Shown one piece after another: positions 25,262 through 33,570 of a stretch of DNA of 51,532 nucleotides (position 1 is its first letter; each line of letters opens with the position of its first letter). The translations under genes and the position numbers were made by a program. This stretch comes from an uncultured Sphingopyxis sp. (GTDB lineage: Bacteria; Pseudomonadota; Alphaproteobacteria; Sphingomonadales; Sphingomonadaceae). The stretch is taken from assembly GCA_936933955.1 (NCBI GenBank), contig CAKZIN010000045.1, positions 1 through 51,532 on the forward strand, read 5' to 3'. The notes beneath the pieces were generated by a model. It was not told the DNA's origin, searched no databases, and was given only the letters and a program-made list of their open reading frames with translations.

Positions 25262-25713
25262 GTGCGGATACCGTCGCGGCCCAGCCCGGGGTCGAATTCG
25301 CGCTTGAAGGTGTGTGCGGCTTCCTCGTCGTCGCCGCGATGCGCGCGGGCGAAGATGACCGTGCCGACCGGCTTCGCCGCGCTGCCGCCGCTCGGCCCGG
25401 CAATTCCGGTGATGCTGACCGCGACGTCGGCATCGGTGCGCAACAGCGCGCCGCGGGCCATCGCCCAGGCCGCCGCCTTGCTCACCGCGCCAAAGGTCGA
25501 AACAATATCCTCGCTGACGCCAAGCAGCGACACCTTGGCCTCGTCGGAGTAGGAAACGACGCCCCCCTCGAGCACCGCGCTCGAGCCCGGAACGGCGGTG
25601 AGCGCCGCCATGGTGAGGCCGCCGGTGCAGCTCTCCGCGACCGCAACCCGCGTTCCCGCGGCGCTGTGCGCCTCGATGACGGTGCGCGCCAGCGCTACCA
25701 GCTGTTCATCCAT
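25204..25713 (-). CDS. CinA C-terminal-domain family protein (nicotinamide-nucleotide amidohydrolase)
   Basis: A 169-residue stand-alone CinA-C domain, as in E. coli PncC, which converts NMN to nicotinate mononucleotide in the pyridine nucleotide salvage cycle. Motifs: VAVAESCTGGL (catalytic S28), VVSYSDEAKVSLLGV, and VSITGIAGPSGGSAAKPVGTV. It begins eight bases inside the end of ispDF (ATGGATGA), so the two are coupled, and ends within the opposing COQ10-like gene. Confidence 0.93.
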   Translation of the reverse strand: MDEQLVALARTVIEAHSAAGTRVAVAESCTGGLTMAALTAVPGSSAVLEGGVVSYSDEAKVSLLGVSEDIVSTFGAVSKAAAWAMARGALLRTDADVAVSITGIAGPSGGSAAKPVGTVIFARAHRGDDEEAAHTFKREFDPGLGRDGIRTQAALAALELLLPSSEGEP

Positions 25714-26857
25714 GACTGCCCTTCCTCGGCATGATGATGGTCGCAGCGGCCTGCGCCGCCAGCCCTTCCTCGCGGCCAGCGAAGCCGAGCTTTTCGGTGG
25801 TGGTCGCCTTGATGCCGACCTGCGCTTCGCTGATCCCGCAGATCTCTGCGACCCGCGCGCGAATGGCGGCGCGGTGCGGGCCGACCTTGGGACGTTCGCC
25901 GATCAGCGTCGCGTCGATGTGCTCGATTGCGCCGCCCGCATCGCGGATGAGGGCAGCGGCGTGCGCCAGAAACTGGTCCGATGCGGCCCGGCGCCAGCGT
26001 TCGTCGCTGGGCGGGAAGTGCGTGCCGATGTCCCCCTCCCCCAGCGCCCCCAACAGCGCGTCGGTGATCGCGTGCAGCAGCACGTCGGCATCGCTGTGCC
26101 CGACGAGCGCAAAGGGGCATTCGACAAGCACTCCGCCGAGCCAGACCCCGTCGCCCGCGGTCAGGCGGTGCACGTCGAAACCAGTGCCGACGGCCACGCG
26201 CCAATCGGGCTGGGCGTCGGTCGGCGGCGGGGAGAGGATCGCGCTCATGCGCTCCAAATCGCCCGGATAGGTGATCTTGTCGAGCCGAACGTCGCCTTCG
26301 ACGGTCGCGACGGTGAGCCCGAGCGCGCGGACCATCTGCGCATCGTCGCTGGGCTTGGCGCCGGACCATTCGCGATGCGCTCGCTCGATCGCATCGCGGC
26401 GAAAGGCTTGCGGGGTCTGCACCCGGACGAGCGTGCTGCGATCGACTACGTCGCCGAGCGAACCCTCCGACCAGGCCGCGAGCGTGTCGGCGACCGGCAG
26501 CACCGGCACGGCGCCCGCCGCGCCGTCCTCCAGCGCGGCGAGGAGGCGGTCGATCACCTCGACTTCGAGCCCGGGCCGCGCCGCATCGTGGATCAGCACG
26601 GGCAGCGCATCGGCGGGGAGGGCTGCGAGCCCTGCGCGAACGGAGTCCGCGCGCTCCGCCCCGCCCGGCACGCTTGTGGCGCCTTGAGCGTCCGCTCCGA
26701 CGAGGACCAAGCTCGCGAGCCCGGGGTGCGAGCGGAACGCCGCGAGGCTACGGTCGAGCACTGTCCCGTCGCCAAGGCGCGCGTGCTGCTTGGGCACTGC
26801 GAGCCTCGATCGGCTTCCCGTCCCCGCGGCGAGGACGATGGCGTGAAATCCTGTCAT
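25706..26857 (-). CDS. ispDF: bifunctional IspD/IspF isoprenoid enzyme
   Basis: A fusion of 2-C-methyl-D-erythritol 4-phosphate cytidylyltransferase (residues 1 to about 225) and 2-C-methyl-D-erythritol 2,4-cyclodiphosphate synthase (about 229-383), two non-consecutive steps of the MEP pathway. IspD motifs: AIVLAAGTGSRSRLAVPKQ and PVLIHDAARPG. IspF motifs: VGTGFDVHRL (metal-binding Asp and His), GHSDADVLLHAITDALLGA, DIGTHFP, and IKATTTEKLGF. The fusion is common in alphaproteobacteria. The start at 26857 (MTGFHAIVLAAG) is chosen over an upstream extension without family similarity. It is divergent from dusB. Confidence 0.97.
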   Translation of the reverse strand: MTGFHAIVLAAGTGSRSRLAVPKQHARLGDGTVLDRSLAAFRSHPGLASLVLVGADAQGATSVPGGAERADSVRAGLAALPADALPVLIHDAARPGLEVEVIDRLLAALEDGAAGAVPVLPVADTLAAWSEGSLGDVVDRSTLVRVQTPQAFRRDAIERAHREWSGAKPSDDAQMVRALGLTVATVEGDVRLDKITYPGDLERMSAILSPPPTDAQPDWRVAVGTGFDVHRLTAGDGVWLGGVLVECPFALVGHSDADVLLHAITDALLGALGEGDIGTHFPPSDERWRRAASDQFLAHAAALIRDAGGAIEHIDATLIGERPKVGPHRAAIRARVAEICGISEAQVGIKATTTEKLGFAGREEGLAAQAAATIIMPRKGSHG

Positions 26858-26974
26858 CGCCCGAGCGCATGGCGGGGGCGGGCGCGCTGCGCAAGCTTGC
26901 CCCGACCGGTGGCTTCGCCTAAGTGCGCAGCACTTGCGGGCAGAGCCGCGCCCGTTCTCCACAGGGCTCCGAAG

Positions 26975-27973
26975 ATGACGTCGCTCAAACCGATAGCGGT
27001 GGGGCCGGTGCGGATCGACGTGCCGGTGATCCTCGCGCCGATGACGGGCGTGACCGACCAGCCCTTCCGCCGCCTCGTCAGGCAGTTCGGCTCCGGCCTC
27101 AACGTCACCGAGATGATCGCCAGCGCCGCCGCGATCCGGGAGACGCGGCAGTCGATCCAGAAGGCGGGCTGGGATCCGATCGAGGAGCCGGTGTCGATGC
27201 AGCTCGCGGGTTGCTCACCCACCGAAATGGCGGAGGCCGCCAAGCTCAGCGAGGATCGCGGCGCGGCGATCGTCGACATCAACATGGGCTGCCCTGTGAA
27301 AAAGGTGGTCAACGGCGACGCAGGATCGGCGCTGATGCGCGACCTGCCGCTCGCCGCGTCGCTTATCGAGGCAACGGTGAAGGCGGTGTCGGTGCCGGTC
27401 ACGGTCAAGATGCGCATGGGCTGGGATCACGCCAGTCTCAACGCGCCGGAACTCGCGCGCATCGCCGAGGACTTGGGCGCGCAGATGATCACCGTCCACG
27501 GCCGCACCCGCAACCAGATGTACAAGGGCAGCGCCGACTGGGCGTTTGTCGCGCGGGTGAAGCAGGCGGTCTCGGTGCCGGTGATCGTGAACGGCGACAT
27601 TTGCACCATCGACGACGCGCGGACCGCTCTCGCCCAGTCGGGTGCGGACGGGGTAATGATCGGGCGCGGCGCCTACGGCAAGCCGTGGCTCCTTGCCCAA
27701 GTGATGCGCGCGTTGACCGGCGGTGCGCCGCTCGCCGATCCGAGCGTTGCGGAACAGTATCGGCTGGTGACCGACCATTATCGCGCGATGATCGAATACT
27801 ATGGCGCGCGCACCGGCGTGGGGATCGCGCGCAAGCATCTCGGCTGGTACACCAAGGGGCTCCCCGCGTCGGCAGAGTTTCGCAATCGGGTCAACTTCAT
27901 CGACGACCCCGCGGCGGTGCTCAATGCGCTCGCCGTCTTCTACGAGCCGTGGGCGGAGCGCGCCGCGGCTTGA
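26975..27973 (+). CDS. dusB: tRNA-dihydrouridine synthase, DusB/NifR3 type
   Basis: FMN-dependent enzyme that reduces uridines in tRNA D-loops. The 332-residue protein shows ILAPMTGVTDQPFRRLVRQFG, DINMGCPVKKVVNGDAGSALM with the catalytic cysteine, ITVHGRTRNQMYKGSADW, and VNGDICTIDDA plus GVMIGRGAYGKPW for FMN phosphate binding. The ATG at 26975 gives the family start. In many alphaproteobacteria this gene (nifR3) is followed by ntrB-ntrC-ntrY-ntrX; here ntrY follows directly after 87 bases. Confidence 0.96.
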   Translation: MTSLKPIAVGPVRIDVPVILAPMTGVTDQPFRRLVRQFGSGLNVTEMIASAAAIRETRQSIQKAGWDPIEEPVSMQLAGCSPTEMAEAAKLSEDRGAAIVDINMGCPVKKVVNGDAGSALMRDLPLAASLIEATVKAVSVPVTVKMRMGWDHASLNAPELARIAEDLGAQMITVHGRTRNQMYKGSADWAFVARVKQAVSVPVIVNGDICTIDDARTALAQSGADGVMIGRGAYGKPWLLAQVMRALTGGAPLADPSVAEQYRLVTDHYRAMIEYYGARTGVGIARKHLGWYTKGLPASAEFRNRVNFIDDPAAVLNALAVFYEPWAERAAA

Positions 27974-28060
27974 TTATCACGCCGCCGTTGCGTGGCAGCG
28001 GTGCGACGAAATCGTCACAACTGTGTTGTCGCGGTCACAGCGGATGGCTAGGCTGCGCGG

Positions 28061-30220
28061 GTGACGGCTGTTTCCCCTGCGCGCAACGGATCCCCCGACC
28101 GTGCAATGCTGGAGCGTTTGAGCGCCGTCGCCGCGCTCGTCATTTTCGTGCTCACGGTATGGAGCCTGGTCCGGCTCGGCGATCGCGCGCTATTGACGCC
28201 GCTGGCCGTGGCTTCGGCGCTTCTTGCTGCGCTCGTGCCGGCGCTGTTGCTGCTTGTGTTGATCGGGCGCCGCATCGCTCGTCGGCGGGTGCGTCGGCGC
28301 GGGGGAGGGGATGCGCGGCTGCACGTAAGGCTGGTGGTGCTGTTCTCGGCGACCGCTGCGGTTCCGACGCTGCTGATCGTGCTGCTCACCAGCTACATGT
28401 TTCAGTCGGGCATGCAGGTCTGGTTCTCGGAACGCTCGCGCGGGATGTTCGAGAACGCGGTCGGCCTCGCGCAGTCGTTCCTGACGGCGGAGGTGCGCGA
28501 CGTCGGGGACAACGCCACCGCGATGGCGCTCGACCTGCGCACGCAGCTGACGCGTACGCCCATGTCGGGTCAGGCGTTCAGCGACTATTATGTGCAGCAG
28601 GTCGTGGTGCGAGAGCTTAGCGAGTCCGCCATTCTTGAGGTGGGGACCGACGGCATCGTGCGCACCGCCGCGTTGATCGACCCCGCCGACCGCGCCGCCG
28701 CCAACCGCCTGCCGCCCGAGGTCATGACGCGCCTGCGCAACGGCGAACGGGTAGTCGCGCGCCAGGTCGGCGAGCGCGTGGAGGCGGTGACTCAGCTCGT
28801 GCCCGACCGGCCTGTATATCTCTACGTTGCGCGCGGCGGGCTCTTTCTCCCGTTCGAGAGTGTGTCCCGAGCGCGCGGCGTTTTCGCAGACTACAACGCG
28901 CTGTTCGTGCGCTCGCGCGACCTCCAGTATCGCTTCCTCGCCTCGCTGTTCGCTGGCGCTCTGCTCCTCGTCGGGCTGGTGATCATGGTCGCGATTGCGG
29001 TTGCCGACCGCATCGTTCGCCCGATCGACCAGCTGGTAGAGGCAACGCAGGCGGTCGCCGGGGGCAATCTCGGCACCAGCGTTCCGCACCCTTCCGAGCC
29101 CAATCCGGACGAGCTCGGCCTGCTCGCGCGTGCGTTCAACGACATGACCGACCGTCTGCGGGAGCAGACCGGCGACCTCGTCGAAACGCGCGACCGGCTG
29201 GAGGAGCGGCGCGCCTTTATCGAAGCGGTTCTCGGCGCCGTAGCGACGGGCGTCGTGTCGCTCGACGGCAGCGGCAACGTGCGGCTCGCCAACGCAGCGG
29301 CGGCGGCGATCCTTGGCCGCGAAGGCGAGGACCTTTCAGGGACGCCGCTGGCGACGCTCGCGCCAGCGCTGGCGTCCTGGGTCGACTCATCCGATCACGG
29401 CGCGATCGTCACGCTGGAGGTGGATGGCGAAAGCCGCACGCTGGCGGTCCGCATGACGGGAGCGGCGAGCGGCCGCGTGCTGACCTTCGACGACCTCTCG
29501 CAGCAGCTTTCCGACCAGCGCCGCGCCGCCTGGTCCGATGTTGCGCGACGTATCGCCCACGAGATCAAGAACCCGCTGACCCCGATCCAGCTTGCGGCGG
29601 AACGGCTGCAGCGTCGCTTTGCGCCCGCCGAGGGGCAGGATCAGGCGACGTTCGAGCGGCTCACCTCGACCATTGTCCGGCAGGTCGGCGACCTGCGCGG
29701 GATGGTCGACGAATTCTCCCGCTTCGCGCAGATGCCGCAGCCGGTATTCCGCCGCGAACGCCTGTCCGACATCGTCCGGCAGAGCATCTTCCTTCAGGAA
29801 ATCGCGAAGCCCGACATTCGCTTCTCCTTCGACGATCGCAGCGGCGGGAGCGAGCTGGTGTGCGACCGTCGCCTGCTCGCGCAGGCCTTTACCAACCTGT
29901 TGAAGAACGCCGCCGAGGCAATCGAGCGCGGTGACGCTCCAACGGGCGAAGTCGAGGCGGTCATCGACACCGATGATCGCGAACGGCTGATCGTCACCAT
30001 CAGTGACAATGGCGCCGGTCTGCCCCCGCAGCGCGACAGCATCACCGAACCCTATGTCACCACCCGCCACGGCGGGACCGGGCTGGGCCTGGCGGTCGTT
30101 TCCCGCATCATCGAGGATCACGTCGGCGAGCTGGGCTTTTCCGACAGGGCAGGCGGCGGGACGATTGTTCACCTCACCTTCGATCGCGCGGCGCTGGCCG
30201 CGAAGATCGAGCAGGACTGA
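28061..30220 (+). CDS. ntrY: sensor histidine kinase NtrY
   Basis: A 719-residue membrane kinase. Two or three helices lie in the first 115 residues, followed by an extracytoplasmic region of about 180 residues, another helix near 300-325, a HAMP segment (DRIVRPIDQLVEATQAV), a PAS-like domain (about 385-460), a dimerisation domain with the phospho-acceptor H500 (RRIAHEIKNPLTPIQLAAE) and an ATPase domain (NLLKNAAEAIE, DNGAGLP, GGTGLGLAVV). NtrY with NtrX links nitrogen status, redox state and envelope functions in alphaproteobacteria. Start is GTG at 28061. It is 15 bases upstream of ntrX. Confidence 0.96.
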   Translation: MTAVSPARNGSPDRAMLERLSAVAALVIFVLTVWSLVRLGDRALLTPLAVASALLAALVPALLLLVLIGRRIARRRVRRRGGGDARLHVRLVVLFSATAAVPTLLIVLLTSYMFQSGMQVWFSERSRGMFENAVGLAQSFLTAEVRDVGDNATAMALDLRTQLTRTPMSGQAFSDYYVQQVVVRELSESAILEVGTDGIVRTAALIDPADRAAANRLPPEVMTRLRNGERVVARQVGERVEAVTQLVPDRPVYLYVARGGLFLPFESVSRARGVFADYNALFVRSRDLQYRFLASLFAGALLLVGLVIMVAIAVADRIVRPIDQLVEATQAVAGGNLGTSVPHPSEPNPDELGLLARAFNDMTDRLREQTGDLVETRDRLEERRAFIEAVLGAVATGVVSLDGSGNVRLANAAAAAILGREGEDLSGTPLATLAPALASWVDSSDHGAIVTLEVDGESRTLAVRMTGAASGRVLTFDDLSQQLSDQRRAAWSDVARRIAHEIKNPLTPIQLAAERLQRRFAPAEGQDQATFERLTSTIVRQVGDLRGMVDEFSRFAQMPQPVFRRERLSDIVRQSIFLQEIAKPDIRFSFDDRSGGSELVCDRRLLAQAFTNLLKNAAEAIERGDAPTGEVEAVIDTDDRERLIVTISDNGAGLPPQRDSITEPYVTTRHGGTGLGLAVVSRIIEDHVGELGFSDRAGGGTIVHLTFDRAALAAKIEQD

Positions 30221-30235
30221 AACGGAGAGATCGTC

Positions 30236-31618
30236 ATGGCGCTCGACATCCTCATCGTCGACGACGAACCGGACATTCGCGATCTCGTCGCGGGGGTGAT
30301 GGAGGACGAGGGCTATTCAGCCCGCACCGCCGCCAACGCCAACGAAGCGCTCGCCGCGCTGGACGAAAGGCGCCCGTCGCTGGTGTTGCTCGACGTGTGG
30401 TTGGAGGGGTCGAGCATGGATGGCCTCGAGCTGCTCGACGCGATCAAGGAGCGCGACGCGACCATTCCGGTGCTGGTGTTTTCGGGACACGGCACGCTCG
30501 ATACCGCTGTCGCGGCGATCCGACGTGGCGCGGTCGACTTCCTTGAAAAGCCGTTTGAGGCGGATCGTCTGCTCTACCTTGTCGGTCGCGTTACCGAGAC
30601 CGAGCGCCTGCGCGCCGAGAACCGCGCGCTCAAGGCGCAGGCTGCGCTCGCGGACGAACTGCACGGGGTGAGCCCCGCCATCAACAACGTGCGCGCAACG
30701 CTCAAGCGGGTGGCGTCGACGGGCAGCCGCGTGCTGATCGATGGACCGGCGGGTGTCGGGAAGGAGGTGGCTGCGCGGCTGCTCCATGCCTGGAGCGGGC
30801 GCGCCAACGCACCGTTCGTGGTCGTCGCCGCGGCGAGCATGGAGCCCGATACGGTCGAGGCCGAGCTGTTCGGCACCGAACGCGACGGCCAGACCACCCC
30901 GGGGCTCCTCGAACGCGCGCACGGCGGGACGCTGTTCCTCGATGAAGTGTCGGACATGCCGCTCACCACGCAGGGCAAGATCCTTCGCGTCCTGACGGAC
31001 CAGAGCTTCACGCGGATCGGCGGGTCGCGGCAGGTGCGCGTCGACGTGCGTATCGTGTCCTCGACGTCGCGCGATCTTGCCGAGGAGATCGCCGCGAAGC
31101 GCTTTCGCGAGGATCTGTTCTATCGCCTGAACGTCGTTCCCGTCCGCATCCCGCCGCTGCGGGAGCGTCGTGCAGACATTCCGGTTCTCGCCGAACATTT
31201 CCTCGACCGCCTCGCCGCGGAACGGCGGGTGCCGGTGCCGCAACTGTCGGTCGACGCGCTCGCGACGCTGCAAGGGGCCTCCTGGCCCGGCAACGTCCGC
31301 CAGCTGCGCAACGTCATCGAGCGCGTGATGATCCTCGCGCCCCAGAACCGGCTCGCCACGATCGAAGTCGACATGCTCCCGAGCGAGGTGGTGCATGGAG
31401 AGGCGGCGAGCGACAGCAGCAGCGGCGCGATGCTGATGGGCGCGCCGCTGCGGGAAGCGCGCGAGGCGTTCGAACGCGAATATCTGCGTGTTCAGATCCG
31501 CCGCTTCGCCGGCAACGTATCGCGCACCGCGGCCTTCGTCGGGATGGAGCGATCCGCGCTGCACCGCAAGTTGAAGCTCCTTGGCCTCACCGAGGACCGC
31601 GGCACCGTGGAGGACTGA
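30236..31618 (+). CDS. ntrX: response regulator NtrX (NtrC-like AAA+ protein without GAFTGA)
   Basis: A 460-residue regulator. Receiver domain 1-120 with phospho-acceptor D53 (LVLLDVWLEG) and K105; AAA+ domain with Walker A GPAGVGKE (170-177), Walker B GGTLFLDEVSDMP (about 230-242) and FREDLFYRLNVVPVRIPPLRER; C-terminal Fis-type helix-turn-helix (NVSRTAAFVGMERSALHRKLK). Where sigma-54 activators have GAFTGA, this protein reads ELFGTERDGQTTPGLLERA, so the sigma-54 contact loop is absent, as reported for other NtrX proteins. It probably acts on sigma-70 promoters. A GGAGAG site precedes the ATG. Confidence 0.95.
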   Translation: MALDILIVDDEPDIRDLVAGVMEDEGYSARTAANANEALAALDERRPSLVLLDVWLEGSSMDGLELLDAIKERDATIPVLVFSGHGTLDTAVAAIRRGAVDFLEKPFEADRLLYLVGRVTETERLRAENRALKAQAALADELHGVSPAINNVRATLKRVASTGSRVLIDGPAGVGKEVAARLLHAWSGRANAPFVVVAAASMEPDTVEAELFGTERDGQTTPGLLERAHGGTLFLDEVSDMPLTTQGKILRVLTDQSFTRIGGSRQVRVDVRIVSSTSRDLAEEIAAKRFREDLFYRLNVVPVRIPPLRERRADIPVLAEHFLDRLAAERRVPVPQLSVDALATLQGASWPGNVRQLRNVIERVMILAPQNRLATIEVDMLPSEVVHGEAASDSSSGAMLMGAPLREAREAFEREYLRVQIRRFAGNVSRTAAFVGMERSALHRKLKLLGLTEDRGTVED

Positions 31619-31717
31619 CGGCGACTTGTGTTCGCTCGTGGGGTCCCTACACTAAACTCATCCGGTCGAACGACGCGCACCGGCAGCGCTGCACAGCGCC
31701 AAGAACAGGGCATAGGG

Positions 31718-32221
31718 ATGAGCGGCAAGCCTAACAACCTGCAGGACATTTTCCTCAATCAGCTACGGCGCGAACGGGTGCCGGTGACGATGTTTCTGGT
31801 GAAGGGCGTCAAGCTTCAGGGGCTGATCACCTGGTTCGATAATTTCAGCGTGCTGCTGCGCCGGGACGGGCAGTCGCAGCTCGTCTACAAGCACGCCATC
31901 TCGACCATCCTCCCCGCGCATAGCTTCGATGCGAGCACCGTGCGCGAAGCGTTCGGGGAGGGTCCGGCCGACGCGCGCATGCTGCAGGAGCTGTTTCTGG
32001 CCGCCGTGCAGCGCTCGGAGGAACCGGTGACGATGTTCCTCGTCAACGGCGTGATGCTGCAGGGCGATGTCGCGGCCTATGACTTGTTCTGCGTCCTGCT
32101 GGAGCGCGATGGTGCGGTCCAGCTGGTGTACAAGCACGCGATCTCGACCGTGCAGCCCAACGGACAGATCAACCTCCTCGCCGACGCCCGACAGGGCGAG
32201 GACGACGGGTCGGAGGCTTGA
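31718..32221 (+). CDS. hfq: RNA chaperone Hfq with two tandem Sm domains
   Basis: A 167-residue protein, about twice the bacterial Hfq core. Domain 1 (about 8-66) contains LQDIFLNQLRRERVPVTMFLVKGVKLQG and LVYKHAISTILP; domain 2 (about 88-147) contains LQELFLAAVQRSEEPVTMFLVNGVMLQG and LVYKHAISTVQP. A linker of about 20 residues joins them, and an acidic tail follows. Hfq matches small RNAs to mRNA targets. Both copies keep YKH of the proximal face, but domain 2 has lost the rim arginines (RRER to QRSE) and the lysine of NGIKLQG. Start ATG at 31718 after AGGG; the stop overlaps hflX. The ntrX-hfq-hflX order is typical of alphaproteobacteria. Confidence 0.96.
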   Translation: MSGKPNNLQDIFLNQLRRERVPVTMFLVKGVKLQGLITWFDNFSVLLRRDGQSQLVYKHAISTILPAHSFDASTVREAFGEGPADARMLQELFLAAVQRSEEPVTMFLVNGVMLQGDVAAYDLFCVLLERDGAVQLVYKHAISTVQPNGQINLLADARQGEDDGSEA

Positions 32222-33570
32222 GCTTTTCCGACGACCGCGAAGAGGTTTCGCGAGGGGGGCGCACGCTGGTCGTCGTGCTCGACGACGCTGCCGCCAACCG
32301 GGCGCGCAGCGGGCCGGGTCGCGATCGTGAAGGTCGCCTCGCGGAGGCGACGGGCCTCGCTCTCGCGATCGGGGTGACTATTGTCGACGCAGTCGTGCTG
32401 CCGCTGCGGCGGCGCACGCCCGCGACGCTGCTTGGTCCAGGGCAGGTCGCGACGCTCGCTGAGCGCGCCGCTGCCGACGAGATTGAACTGGTGATCGTCG
32501 ACGCCAGCCTCACCGCCATTCAGCAGAGAAACCTCGAGCAGGCGATCGGCGCAAAGGTGATCGATCGCACCGCGTTGATTCTGGAGATCTTCGGCGAGAG
32601 GGCGGCAACCGCGGAGGGGCGGTTGCAGGTCGAACTTGCGCACCTCGACTATCAGCAGGGCCGCCTCGTGCGTAGCTGGACTCACCTCGAGCGTCAGCGC
32701 GGCGGGTTCGGCTTTCTCGGCGGTCCCGGCGAAACGCAGATCGAGGCGGATCGGCGGATGATCCGCGACCGGATGGCGCGGCTGCGGCGTCAGCTCGACG
32801 ACGTATCGCGCACGCGCGGCCTCCATCGCGAGCGGCGTCGCCGCGCGCCGTGGCCGGTGATCGCGTTGGTCGGCTACACCAACGCGGGGAAATCGACGCT
32901 GTTCAACGCCCTCGCCGGCGGCGGCGCGGTGGCTGAGGACGCGCTGTTCGCAACGCTGGACCCCACCATGCGCCGCGTCGCGATCGACGGCGTCGGCACC
33001 GCCATCATCTCCGATACGGTGGGCTTCGTATCCGACCTCCCGACGCAGCTGGTTGCCGCCTTCCGCGCCACGCTTGAGGAGGTGAGGGCGGCGGACCTCT
33101 TGCTCCATGTGCGCGACTTCAGCCATTCTGAAAGCCACGTGCAGCGTGAGGACGTGCTCGCGGTGCTTGGGGAACTCGGCATCGGACCGCTCGCCGAGGA
33201 AGCGGAGGCGGGCCCGCCGATCCTCGAGGTTTTGAACAAGATCGACGGCCTCTCGACCGAGCAGCGAGAGGCGGCGCTGGCTGAGGCGGAGCGGAGCGGC
33301 GCAGTTGCGGTGTCCGCGCTCTCTGGCGAGGGTCTTGACCAACTGCGCACCCGGATCGCCGAACTTCTCGGCGGAAACTCGGTGGAACGCGAAGTGCAGT
33401 TAGGGGCGGGGGAGGGCGCGACGCTCGCCTGGCTGTACGATCATGCGCAGGTGATCGAACGACGCGATGAGCCCGACGGCGGCCAGCGGCTGCAAGTCCG
33501 ACTTTCGGCGCTGAACGATGCGCGGCTCGAACGCCGACGCGAGCAGGGTGCGTCCGACGCGGCGCTCTAG
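32218..33570 (+). CDS. hflX: ribosome-associated GTPase HflX
   Basis: A 450-residue GTPase that splits or rescues stalled ribosomes under stress. It has the N-terminal HflX domain (about 15-130), a glycine-rich linker RGGFGFLGGPGETQIEADRR, and a G domain with P-loop GYTNAGKST (219-227), DTVGFVSDLPTQLVAAFRAT (G3) and NKID (G4). The start is a TTG that overlaps the hfq stop as TTGA, with CGGAGG immediately upstream; this is the only start that fits the coupling. Its TAG shares the four bases CTAG with the stop of the opposing mazG gene. Confidence 0.96.
   Translation: MSFSDDREEVSRGGRTLVVVLDDAAANRARSGPGRDREGRLAEATGLALAIGVTIVDAVVLPLRRRTPATLLGPGQVATLAERAAADEIELVIVDASLTAIQQRNLEQAIGAKVIDRTALILEIFGERAATAEGRLQVELAHLDYQQGRLVRSWTHLERQRGGFGFLGGPGETQIEADRRMIRDRMARLRRQLDDVSRTRGLHRERRRRAPWPVIALVGYTNAGKSTLFNALAGGGAVAEDALFATLDPTMRRVAIDGVGTAIISDTVGFVSDLPTQLVAAFRATLEEVRAADLLLHVRDFSHSESHVQREDVLAVLGELGIGPLAEEAEAGPPILEVLNKIDGLSTEQREAALAEAERSGAVAVSALSGEGLDQLRTRIAELLGGNSVEREVQLGAGEGATLAWLYDHAQVIERRDEPDGGQRLQVRLSALNDARLERRREQGASDAAL

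Noticed and set aside
25598..26974. Long plus-strand frame upstream of dusB
   Set aside because: It is antisense to ispDF and cinA, and family similarity to DusB starts only at 26975.
31626..31653. Promoter TTGTGT-N16-TACACT upstream of hfq
   Set aside because: Both boxes are weak matches and alphaproteobacterial promoters are hard to call by eye, so it was not listed as a feature.
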